Origin: Candidatus Methanophagales archaeon
GTDB taxonomy: Archaea; Halobacteriota; Syntropharchaeia; Alkanophagales; Methanospirareceae
NCBI GenBank assembly: GCA_014061035.1
Contig: JACGMN010000007.1
Location: 1-34,233 of the forward strand
Reading direction: 5' to 3'
Length of the DNA stretch: 34,233 nucleotides
This document shows positions 15,906 through 22,967 of this stretch, piece by piece (position 1 is the stretch's first letter; the number at the start of each line of letters is the position of its first letter). Under the pieces are notes generated by a model. The model had not been told where the DNA came from, ran no database searches, and was given only the letters and a program-made list of their open reading frames with translations. Both the position numbers and the translations under genes were made by a program.

Positions 15906-16685
15906 TTATCCTCTTTTCTTTCCAGTTCTTTTTGCCGCTATACTTCCAACCTTCCTTCCTGGTGATGCGCCTCTACCAGGCGTTTTGGACTTACCAACAT
16001 GCTGATGTGCACCACCACCGTGAGGATGGTCAACAGGATTCATTGTTACACCTCTTACAGTTGGATATTTTGTCGCACGTGCCTTCATCTTATAATATTT
16101 TTTACCTGCCTTTACAAAAGGCTTCTCGGTCCGACCTCCACCAGCAACAACACCGATGGTCGCGAAACACTCGGATGATAGCCATTTCTTCTTGCCACTT
16201 GGCAGTACAACGAGCGATTTGCCATTCTCCACTTCATGCGCTAACACCGTAGCACAATCGCCGGAAGACCGTACGAGTTTACCGCCGTCATTTGGTCTTA
16301 CTTCTACGTTGCAGACCATAACTCCTTCAGGTATACGGTGAAGCGGGACTGTATTACCTGTCATTATCTCCGCGGCCGCACCATACGAGACCACATCACC
16401 TTCTCCTACTCCCTCAGGTACAATTATAAAACGCTCCTCTACTTTCTTCTCTACTCCATTCATTCCTGGTCTTGATCCTGATCCTGAGAGCTCATCTCTT
16501 TCTATCTTTATACGAGCGATAGGAGCGCTCCTCGCAGGGTCGTGCGCTATTTCCACGATTCTTCCTGAGACCGTCTCATTCTCATTCAACCTCACGTGTT
16601 CGAGATTTCCTTTATAACGGTGCGAGGGTGCCCTAAAGGTGGGTGATCCCTTACCTCTCCGTTGCGCTATTATTTTCTTCCCCAT
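15906..16685 (-). CDS. rpl2: Large ribosomal subunit protein L2 (uL2)
   Basis: 259 residues. L2 supports the peptidyl-transferase centre; the near-universal VDHPHGGGAHQ loop and GSIAAKRTGKKRG tail are present. A loop of about 20 residues (ELSGSGSRPGMNGVEKKVEE, from about residue 64) is longer than usual and its DNA contains the GATCCT repeat (16465-16490). It is preceded by a 230-bp gap holding an inverted repeat, so it may have its own promoter. Confidence 0.96.
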   Translation of the reverse strand: MGKKIIAQRRGKGSPTFRAPSHRYKGNLEHVRLNENETVSGRIVEIAHDPARSAPIARIKIERDELSGSGSRPGMNGVEKKVEERFIIVPEGVGEGDVVSYGAAAEIMTGNTVPLHRIPEGVMVCNVEVRPNDGGKLVRSSGDCATVLAHEVENGKSLVVLPSGKKKWLSSECFATIGVVAGGGRTEKPFVKAGKKYYKMKARATKYPTVRGVTMNPVDHPHGGGAHQHVGKSKTPGRGASPGRKVGSIAAKRTGKKRG

Positions 16686-16724
16686 CGCATCTTTAATCTA
16701 TTTTAAATATTTCCCGTCGTATAT

Positions 16725-16752
16725 AAAGTATAACTTCTAAAGTATAACTTCT
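16725..16752 (-). repeat. Perfect 14-bp tandem duplication upstream of L2
   Basis: AAAGTATAACTTCT is repeated twice without mismatch, upstream of L2 on the minus strand. An A/T-rich stretch that could be a TATA site (ATATTTAAAATAG on the coding strand, about 16703-16715) lies between it and L2. Confidence 0.95.
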
Positions 16753-16756
16753 ACCT

Positions 16757-16897
16757 AATTTAGGACGCAGATTTACGCCGATACACGCAGAAAACAAACT
16801 AACCATAACCAAGTTGATAGAAGATTCTAAAAATCTCATCCGTCAATTCCGTATATTTAAAATCCTGATTATCTGCGTTCATCTACGTCCGATTATA
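16757..16897. repeat. Inverted-repeat element (GGACGCAGAT type) inside the ribosomal operon
   Basis: Left arm TAGGACGCAGATTTACGCCG with a following ACACGCAGA (16760-16791); right arm TTATCTGCGTTCATCTACG continuing TCCGAT (16869-16892), its inverted counterpart. About 75 bp of A/T-rich sequence separates the arms. Arms of this general type (GGACGCAGATGAACGCAGAT) are a known dispersed repeat in many prokaryotic genomes, from memory. It separates L23 from L2. Confidence 0.75.
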
Positions 16898-16915
16898 AAA
16901 TTTATTCTTTCTCGT

Positions 16916-17191
16916 TTATAATATTCCAAGCGAGGTCCCTATTTCATTCGCTTTACCTTCCTCCTCTAATTCTACTATTGCTTTTTTCTCACCTCTAAAT
17001 GTTATCATCGTCCTCACGCGTTTCACCGGTGTATCGAACATGCTCTCCACGTCTCGCTTTATCGCTACTTTATTCGCTCGCGAATCGACAATAAACTGGA
17101 GTTTGTTCTCAGACTCGATCATAAGGGCTGCTTTTTCACTTGCAATTATATGCTTCAGTTTTTCTGCCATTTCTTTTTCCTCATTCCTCAC
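16916..17191 (-). CDS. rpl23: Large ribosomal subunit protein L23 (uL23)
   Basis: 91 residues. L23 forms the SRP/chaperone docking site at the tunnel exit. Family runs: SEKAALMIESENKLQFIVDSRANKVAIKRDVESMF and VKRVRTMITFRGEKKAIVEL. Two starts are possible: ATG at 17191 (GAGGAG six bases upstream) or ATG at 17170 (MAEKLKH); the first is used. It begins seven bases after the L4 stop. Confidence 0.93.
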   Translation of the reverse strand: MRNEEKEMAEKLKHIIASEKAALMIESENKLQFIVDSRANKVAIKRDVESMFDTPVKRVRTMITFRGEKKAIVELEEEGKANEIGTSLGIL

Positions 17192-17198
17192 TCCTCAT

Positions 17199-17993
17199 TC
17201 ATTCCATTCCCATTGTAGCAAGTTCGGATATAGACGATTCTGTCCAGATGGTCAACCGCCCGGGATGCGTTCCCGGCGCAAGCAATTCTGCATTAAGGCA
17301 ATCAGTATATGTGACATCCACACCAGGCAAATTCTTCGCTGCCTTTCTTAGTTCTGATTCATTTTTACGAGAGATAACGATTAAAATGCTCTTTTTAGAC
17401 TTATACCTTCTACCTCGCATCTTACCCTTGCCCGCTCTTATTTTTCGTTCCTTTGCACGGAGCACATCGCTCCACAGACCTGTAACCTCTAAGAATTTCT
17501 TTACATCCGCGGTCTTTTCAAGGCGTGTAAACGAATCTTCTACTACTATCGGTAGCTCCAGTTTCCGCTCAATTTCCACTTCCTCGTTGAACTTATGCCC
17601 TCTATTTCTTACGCGTTCACTGTTTATAGTAGCTGCGATAGCGGATCGTATCGCTTTTCGGCGCTCCTTCTTGTTTATTTTCTTTGTTAATATCTTCTCA
17701 ATCTTAGGAGGATGCGCCCTTCTCCCGCCAACCGTTCCTGGTGCTCTCGCGGCTCTTCGTCCACCGGTTATACGTGCAACTCTGGCAGCTCCTCTACCAG
17801 TACCCCAGCTCTTTGCAGATGTTCTCCGCCCCGCTAAAAGATCAGTACCTTTTGGTTGTAGTCTGTTAGATTGCATTGCAAGTACAGCTCTTTTTATCAA
17901 GTCTGGTCTGTATTCTTCCATAAATACCGCCGGTAGCGTTATTTCCTTTATAAAATTCCCTGAAAGGTCTAATATTTTAGCTTTATCCTTCAT
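17199..17993 (-). CDS. rpl4: Large ribosomal subunit protein L4 (uL4)
   Basis: 264 residues, archaeal/eukaryotic L4 type. Runs: QPKGTDLLAGRRTSAKSWGTGRGAARVARITGGRRAARAPGTVGGRRAHPPK (the tunnel-lining loop) and YKSKKSILIVISRKN, LNAELLAPGTHPGRLTIW. It starts one base after the L3 stop. The opposite strand is open for over 400 codons across L3-L4, which is a composition shadow. Confidence 0.96.
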   Translation of the reverse strand: MKDKAKILDLSGNFIKEITLPAVFMEEYRPDLIKRAVLAMQSNRLQPKGTDLLAGRRTSAKSWGTGRGAARVARITGGRRAARAPGTVGGRRAHPPKIEKILTKKINKKERRKAIRSAIAATINSERVRNRGHKFNEEVEIERKLELPIVVEDSFTRLEKTADVKKFLEVTGLWSDVLRAKERKIRAGKGKMRGRRYKSKKSILIVISRKNESELRKAAKNLPGVDVTYTDCLNAELLAPGTHPGRLTIWTESSISELATMGME

Positions 17994-17994
17994 C

Positions 17995-18984
17995 TCAACA
18001 CCCCTGTTGCGATCTCTTGCTTATATAGACAATTTCAGGTATAGCAGGCTTAGGGTGAGCTCTTATCGCATGAGAGATTCGTACAAGCCTCTTTTTCGGT
18101 CCCGGGACACTGCCTTTTATCAAAATATACTCATTTCTTACGATGCCGTAGTTCAGGAAGCCACCATCCGGCGTTATCTCTTCGCCATTATCCCCTATCT
18201 TCATTATTCTCTTGTTATACTCTGTCCGCTGTTGATACCCGGTCTGTCCAAGCTGAGGTACACGCCACCTGACTCTTCGAGGTGTCCAGCCGCCGATAGA
18301 ACCCACATGACGACCTTTTCCAGACCGCCTTGCTTTTGCATTCTGGATCGTAATTCCCCACCGCTTCACCGGTCCTTGTGTGCCTTTTCCTTTTGTCACA
18401 GCGGTAACATCTACAAAATCGCCCTCTTTAACTACCTCTTTCGCCCTTAATTCCTTCCCCAATACTTCTTTTGCATATTCAACATCTTTTGTGAGCTCAC
18501 CGCTCATCTTTATCTCCATCTGGTCGTGCTTCTTCTTCGGCAGACCGCTTACAACTTCGGGTAGCGTAGAAGTTATTAAGTGCAGACTCAACGCGAGTTT
18601 CTTACCGTCTCTCATGATTATTTCTTCTATTGCACCCAGACCAGAGTCTCTTCCATTTTCCGCTGCTCTCCCAGCCCATACTTCTGTTACTGCCTGCTTA
18701 CCGTAGTTTGTATCTTTATAGAGTCGAAAACCCTCTACACGCATAGGCGGAGTCTCGATTATTGTTGCCGGAACTGCTATTTCCATCCCTTTCGTCAGAC
18801 TATGTGGATGATCATCGGTCAGTATAAGGTGCGTCATCCCTGCCTTATATCCTGCAAATCCCTGTAGTTTCCTACCCGTAGCTATGGAGAGCTCTTCCCT
18901 TTTTATCCTGCAGGTCTCACTCCGTGCTCGCGTCCTCGGAGAAAAGGCAAGTGAACCCCTTCTCGGTCTGTGTCTTTTTGCCAT
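17995..18984 (-). CDS. rpl3: Large ribosomal subunit protein L3 (uL3)
   Basis: 329 residues. First gene of the S10-like cluster. Runs: MAKRHRPRRGSLAFSPRTRA, GFAGYKAGMTHLILTDD, DVTAVTKGKGTQGPVKRWGI, GRHVGSIGGWTPRRVRWRVPQLGQTGYQQRTEYNKRI and KGSVPGPKKRLVRI. The leader holds three perfect 10-bp repeats and a TATA-like site downstream of the aconitase X gene, so the operon probably has its own promoter. Confidence 0.97.
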   Translation of the reverse strand: MAKRHRPRRGSLAFSPRTRARSETCRIKREELSIATGRKLQGFAGYKAGMTHLILTDDHPHSLTKGMEIAVPATIIETPPMRVEGFRLYKDTNYGKQAVTEVWAGRAAENGRDSGLGAIEEIIMRDGKKLALSLHLITSTLPEVVSGLPKKKHDQMEIKMSGELTKDVEYAKEVLGKELRAKEVVKEGDFVDVTAVTKGKGTQGPVKRWGITIQNAKARRSGKGRHVGSIGGWTPRRVRWRVPQLGQTGYQQRTEYNKRIMKIGDNGEEITPDGGFLNYGIVRNEYILIKGSVPGPKKRLVRISHAIRAHPKPAIPEIVYISKRSQQGC

Positions 18985-19015
18985 CTTGCTCTTTCTTCTG
19001 ATATATTATATTTAT

Positions 19016-19045
19016 CAATGCTTACCAATGCTTACCAATGCTTAC
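19016..19045 (-). repeat. Three perfect 10-bp tandem repeats in the ribosomal operon leader
   Basis: CAATGCTTAC is repeated three times exactly (GTAAGCATTG on the coding strand), 32 bases upstream of the L3 ATG. The 10-bp spacing places copies on the same face of the helix. Confidence 0.95.
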
Positions 19046-19061
19046 TCACTTTAAAAATAGG

Positions 19062-19073
19062 ATTATATAAATA
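19062..19073 (-). promoter_or_regulatory. TATA box candidate for the L3 ribosomal operon
   Basis: On the minus strand TATTTATATAAT, about 80 bases before the L3 start, just after the aconitase X stop. Transcription would begin near 19037, inside the three 10-bp repeats. Confidence 0.5.
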
Positions 19074-19082
19074 ATCAACCTC

Positions 19083-20351
19083 TCAAAATGCACGCCTAAC
19101 ACACTCTTCTGTCTTGCATAGCTTCACTTTCGCAGAACCACAGAGAAGCGGTACATATCTCAACATTTTACCTGAATTTGTTATTACACACCGGTAATTT
19201 TCAAACGCTGGCGATACTACGAAACACGTATCACAGATCACCTTCACACCGTAATCTTCTATCTTTCTTACTGTCTCCTGCATACGCTCTTTTATCGCTC
19301 TCGCAGTGAAGATAAAGAGTTCATTTCTTACTTTTCTGCCACGGCTTTCTGCGCTCAAGAGTTCGTATATATGCTGGAGTTCCTGAGCAGAGCAGTGAGG
19401 GCATCCTATCGCTATTACCACACCGCCTTTTTCTGTTCCCGTATCACAATCACAATCACAGTCCCAGTCCCAATCCTCGTAAAACCGTTTTAAATCGGCT
19501 TCTTCTATCTCTGCTCTTTCTGAAGGAACCGGGAAGTCTACTTCTACTAATCCTGCTATATCTATATGGTACAGTCCGATAGAGCCAGTGGCACCTATCG
19601 CAGCAGATAAATGCTTCAACTCGTCCTTGCTCGGAGAAAGAGAGGAAGATAAAAATGAAGACGGAGAAAGCTCTATCAATGGTATTTTACTGCTTGCAAG
19701 CTCACCTATCAAGAATCCAAGAGCGCTATAGTCCGCGTCTGTAATGAGACGGTCCACATTCACAGAGACACGTATTCGTATCTCAGCCTCTCTCCTTTCC
19801 GTCTCGTGAAGCCCGTAAAGAGGTGTTTTGCCTATAAGTGCTGATGCAAGAGCAGACGGCGCACCTTCAATATTCGTTCTTGCACCCAGTACAGAATTGG
19901 CATACAGGACGGCAGAAGATTCCGACCATGCGATGTGCTCACCCATCTCCGGCGTATTTCCAATGAGATAAGGAACACAGGTGCACTCCGCGGTGATGCC
20001 TAATTTCGTATACGCGTTGATCACTTCCTTTTGCTTCGCGACAAACTTATTTGAGACGTTCATAACATTCCACCGCTCTCTGTCCATGCCGATAGGATTT
20101 AACGTGCTTTTGACTTTTACCGTTCTGTCAATCTCATTGTCAATACCAACGTCAATACCAAGACGGTTGATGAACTCAAAAGCGTCCCCGATAGTCTTAT
20201 AGGACGCACCGGAGATATGCGCTGATTTTATTGGTATTAATTTTGAGGCATTATTTATATCTCCTATTGCAACGAGTATCTCCATCGCCTTTTTCCTCGC
20301 CCAGCCCTCTTCTCCTTCATATATCCGCTCTTCTTCCCGCGTAAGGTGCAT
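19083..20351 (-). CDS. Aconitase X, large subunit (probable phosphomevalonate dehydratase)
   Basis: 422 residues of the aconitase X (DUF521) family. In archaea this subunit, with a small swivel subunit, dehydrates 5-phosphomevalonate in the modified mevalonate pathway to isoprenoids. Family runs: SAHISGASYKTIGDAFEFI, ECTCVPYLIGNTPEMGEHIAWSESSAVLYANSVLGARTNIEG, IGCPHCSAQEL, VICDTCFVVSP, ITNSGKMLRYVP; the Cys residues in these are cluster-ligand candidates. An extra DWDWDCDCDCDTGTEKG segment (about 291-306) from a CACAAT-type hexanucleotide repeat at 19440-19477 lies just before the GCPHC motif. AGGAG lies ten bases before the ATG. The small subunit is not adjacent. Confidence 0.9.
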   Translation of the reverse strand: MHLTREEERIYEGEEGWARKKAMEILVAIGDINNASKLIPIKSAHISGASYKTIGDAFEFINRLGIDVGIDNEIDRTVKVKSTLNPIGMDRERWNVMNVSNKFVAKQKEVINAYTKLGITAECTCVPYLIGNTPEMGEHIAWSESSAVLYANSVLGARTNIEGAPSALASALIGKTPLYGLHETERREAEIRIRVSVNVDRLITDADYSALGFLIGELASSKIPLIELSPSSFLSSSLSPSKDELKHLSAAIGATGSIGLYHIDIAGLVEVDFPVPSERAEIEEADLKRFYEDWDWDCDCDCDTGTEKGGVVIAIGCPHCSAQELQHIYELLSAESRGRKVRNELFIFTARAIKERMQETVRKIEDYGVKVICDTCFVVSPAFENYRCVITNSGKMLRYVPLLCGSAKVKLCKTEECVRRAF

Positions 20352-20383
20352 ACTTACTCATACTCCTGATATTTATCTTAAGT

Positions 20384-20446
20384 ATTGTATCCTGTATTCT
20401 GTATCCTGCATCTTCATTGTACCTATACAAATACAAACTATTAATC
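20384..20446. repeat. Heptad repeat, family B copy 1 (half-element)
   Basis: Tandem 7-bp units GTATCCTGTATTCTGTATCC then TGCATCT, followed by GTACCTATACAAATAC. The reverse complement (GTATTTGTATAGGTACAATG and then GATGCAG GATACAG AATACAG) matches the left end of the element at 34038. It lies between divergent aconitase X and glycosyltransferase genes. Confidence 0.8.
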
Positions 20447-20471
20447 TATAACCGATAGAGCAGATACAGAG

Positions 20472-21605
20472 ATGAAGATAGCGATTTACCATCGCGATAT
20501 AAGTGGCGGAATAAAGACGCATGTCGAATCGCTTTCGCGTGAATTCGAGAAGCAGGGGCATGAAGTAAAGAGAATAGATCAGTTTTCACTCGGCTCTTAC
20601 ATGCTGGGTAATACTAAGGGTGGCATCTCGTATGGCTTAGACTTTGCGCTAAGCAAGATAAAAGAAAAGGTTGCTGATTGTGATATTCTTCATATACATC
20701 ACGCTGCTACGGTCTCTGAACTTTTCCTGCCATTCTCGTCTATTTGTTCTGATATCAGTATTGTTAATACGTTTCATACTCAAACAGGGGAAGGCTTGAA
20801 GGGTGAAGTGGCACGAACATATATATCACTGATTGTTACACTCTATACCGGACGGTCGAAGAAATTTATCTCGGTAAGTGCAGAGAATGCAGAATATCTC
20901 CGTCAGCATTGTTATGTCGATAACATTTACGACTACGAGACCGGCGCTGGCAACAGTAACAGCAAAAGTATCAAGACCGGAACTGAACTTGTGGTTATAC
21001 CTAATGGCGTTGATGTCAATCGCTTTTATCCAGCGGATAAGGATACGGATACGGATATGGATAAGAACGGAGAAGAGCGTGATGATAGGAAAAAGCCGGT
21101 TTGTATAGGTTATCTGGGACGGTTATCTCCTGAAAAGAATGTGATAGGGATGATAAAGGCGGTGAAGGCATTGAAGCAGGCTGAGATAAACTTAAAGATT
21201 GCAGGTACTGGGCCGCTGTTTGCTAAACTGAAGAAGCTGGAAGACGAAAGAATAAAGATTTTAGGCTATGTCGAAGACGCTGCTTCATTCTATCGAAGCG
21301 TGGACGTTTTCTTACTGCCTTCTAAGCTCGAAGCGCAGCCGATTACACTGCTCGAAGCGATGGCATCGGGGCTGCCGATCATTGCTACCGATGTCGGTGA
21401 TAACAAACATTTTATCTCAGGAAACGGAATACTCTGCGGAACATCGGTGAAGGAGATAGGAGCGGCGATAGAGACGATGCTATCTGAAAAGAACGGTTGG
21501 GTAAAGATGGGTATAGAGTCGCGGAAGATTGTTGAGCAGAACTATACGTGGGATAAGATAGCAAGAAGGACGCTCGAGGTCTATAGAACCGCACTGTCAT
21601 CATAG
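20472..21605 (+). CDS. Glycosyltransferase family 4
   Basis: 377 residues, GT-B fold. The acceptor half begins MKIAIYHRDISGGIKTHVESL and has DILHIHHAAT and NTFHTQTGEGLKG; the donor half has VVIPNGVDVNRFYP, IGYLGRLSPEKN and KLEAQPITLLEAMASGLPIIATDVGDN with the Glu residues that bind the nucleotide-sugar donor. No signal peptide or membrane span is seen; it is probably cytoplasmic or membrane-associated. A loop with Asp-rich DKDTDTDMDKN (about 188-198), from a GGATAC repeat at 21037-21063, sits between the two halves. Sugar and acceptor cannot be told; surface glycan or glycolipid synthesis is likely. Confidence 0.88.
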   Translation: MKIAIYHRDISGGIKTHVESLSREFEKQGHEVKRIDQFSLGSYMLGNTKGGISYGLDFALSKIKEKVADCDILHIHHAATVSELFLPFSSICSDISIVNTFHTQTGEGLKGEVARTYISLIVTLYTGRSKKFISVSAENAEYLRQHCYVDNIYDYETGAGNSNSKSIKTGTELVVIPNGVDVNRFYPADKDTDTDMDKNGEERDDRKKPVCIGYLGRLSPEKNVIGMIKAVKALKQAEINLKIAGTGPLFAKLKKLEDERIKILGYVEDAASFYRSVDVFLLPSKLEAQPITLLEAMASGLPIIATDVGDNKHFISGNGILCGTSVKEIGAAIETMLSEKNGWVKMGIESRKIVEQNYTWDKIARRTLEVYRTALSS

Positions 21606-21625
21606 ACTTTCATCATAGATAAATT

Positions 21626-21800
21626 GTAACTACTCAGGTTGCCAGGTTCAAGGTTCAAGGTTCAAGGTTCAAGGTTTAAGGTTCAAGGTTCACGGTTGTC
21701 AAGCTTGCGCTCTTCATTCTTCATATTTCTTGAGATAGTTTATGGTCATCGTTTTCTAATCGTGAACCATGAACCCCGGAACTTTGAACCTGAGTAGTCA
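21626..21800. repeat. Heptad inverted-repeat element, family A copy 4 (full)
   Basis: Begins GTAACTACTCAGGTTGCCAGG, with at least seven GGTTCAA/GGTTTAA/GGTTCAC units, and ends GGAACTTTGAACCTGAGTAG. Its first 20 and last 20 bases are almost identical to those of the copy at 7312-7460, and the centre (minus strand GATTAGAAAACGATGACCAT) is shared. The left arm is longer than in copy 2, so unit number varies. Confidence 0.88.
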
Positions 21801-21859
21801 CCATAACATAACGTATAACTGTTCTTGAATATATTAAACAAGAGATAATTAACCAGAAG

Positions 21860-22141
21860 ATGGAATCAAAAGTAAGAGCATATGTAGTGGTCACAGGGCA
21901 GGTGCAAGGTGTTTACTTTCGCTATGCAACGAAAGAGGAAGCGAGTATGCGGGGAGTAAAAGGGTGGGTTCGAAACCGCAGAGATGGAGCAGTAGAAATG
22001 GTATTTGAAGGAGAGAAAGCGAAAGTGGAAGAACTAATAGATTTTTGTCATCGTGGACCACCGTCCGCGAAGGTCTCGTCAGTTAAGGTCATCTGGGAAG
22101 ACTATACTGGGCAGTTTAAGGATTTTTCTATTCGCTATTAA
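21860..22141 (+). CDS. acyP: Acylphosphatase
   Basis: 93 residues, the normal length. It hydrolyses carboxyl-phosphate bonds. The catalytic loop VTGQVQGVYFRYAT includes the phosphate-binding Arg; Asn in GWVRNRRDGAVEMVFEG is the second catalytic residue. RGPPSAKVSSV and the C-terminal FSIRY are typical. The downstream isomerase gene starts 46 bp later. Confidence 0.95.
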   Translation: MESKVRAYVVVTGQVQGVYFRYATKEEASMRGVKGWVRNRRDGAVEMVFEGEKAKVEELIDFCHRGPPSAKVSSVKVIWEDYTGQFKDFSIRY

Positions 22142-22161
22142 CCAAATTAATTATATATTTC

Positions 22162-22187
22162 GTACAGACGTGACGTACAGACGTGAC
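22162..22187 (+). repeat. Perfect 13-bp tandem duplication touching the pgiA start
   Basis: GTACAGACGTGAC occurs twice exactly; the second copy ends at the base before the ATG. No Shine-Dalgarno is visible in it. Confidence 0.95.
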
Positions 22188-22967
22188 ATGGCGTGGAATG
22201 AGTTGAAGATCGGAAAAAGCACGTTCTTCCCCGTAGTGCGGAAGTTGGCGGAGATGAAAGAGATCGTATTTGATAAAAGTTTCTTAGCAAGTGCCGAGAT
22301 GGATATGGAGTTGTATTACATCTTCAGGGACGTATCAAGGGACGAAAAGGATGCGAAGAAAATAAAGGAGATAGGACTGAGGTACGACATTACGATTATT
22401 CCGCCCGGTGCGCTCGGCATGGAATTCGTTAAGACCGCGGGACATTATCATCCTTATATCCGCGGCTCGGCACTGACATACCCGGAGATGTACGAAGTAT
22501 TGGAAGGAGAAGCACATTTTTTATTGCAAAAGCGAGAAGAAGAAGAACGGAGCGGTATCGAAGAGATAACCGATGTTGTAGTCGTAAAAGCGAGGAAGGG
22601 AGATGTTCTAATCATACCACCTAATTATGGGCATGTTACGATCAACCACACTGAAACGGTCTTAAAGATGGCTAACTGGGTTGCTCGAACGTTCTGCTCG
22701 ATATATGAGCCAATAGAGAGAAAAGGCGGTGCCGCTTATTTTGAACTGACAACTGGCGAGTTTGTAAAGAACGAACGTTATGAAGCTGTGCCACCTATAA
22801 GATTCTTACAGCCACGGGATACAGGGATAAGGGAATTAGAATTAGAATTAGAACTGAGCAAGGGCGTAGCGATCTATGAACTACTCAAAGTATCTGAAAA
22901 GCTAAAGTTCCTTACTAAAGCATCTCAAGCGCAATTTCTGCCGCCCGTTTACCTGAAAATAGCATAG
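22188..22967 (+). CDS. pgiA: Glucose-6-phosphate isomerase, archaeal cupin type
   Basis: 259 residues from the ATG at 22188; the frame is open further upstream but that part overlaps acylphosphatase and does not match the family. It interconverts glucose and fructose 6-phosphates. Cupin metal-site motifs: KTAGHYHPYI and TYPEMYEVLEGEAHFLLQ, then PPNYGHVTIN with the last His ligand. A Glu-Leu run (ELELELELS, about 217-225, from a GAATTA repeat at 22838-22860) precedes a C-terminal ~35 residues that seem additional to the cupin core. The last 53 bases overlap the convergent Thi4 gene. Confidence 0.92.
   Translation: MAWNELKIGKSTFFPVVRKLAEMKEIVFDKSFLASAEMDMELYYIFRDVSRDEKDAKKIKEIGLRYDITIIPPGALGMEFVKTAGHYHPYIRGSALTYPEMYEVLEGEAHFLLQKREEEERSGIEEITDVVVVKARKGDVLIIPPNYGHVTINHTETVLKMANWVARTFCSIYEPIERKGGAAYFELTTGEFVKNERYEAVPPIRFLQPRDTGIRELELELELSKGVAIYELLKVSEKLKFLTKASQAQFLPPVYLKIA

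Noticed and set aside
17140..18450. A 436-codon open frame on the plus strand opposite L3 and L4
   Set aside because: It is antisense to two certain ribosomal proteins, spans their junction, and its translation has no recognisable domain; it is a by-product of codon composition.
22053..22187. An upstream extension of the pgiA frame by 45 codons
   Set aside because: It overlaps acylphosphatase in another frame and does not match the family; the ATG at 22188 begins the recognisable protein.
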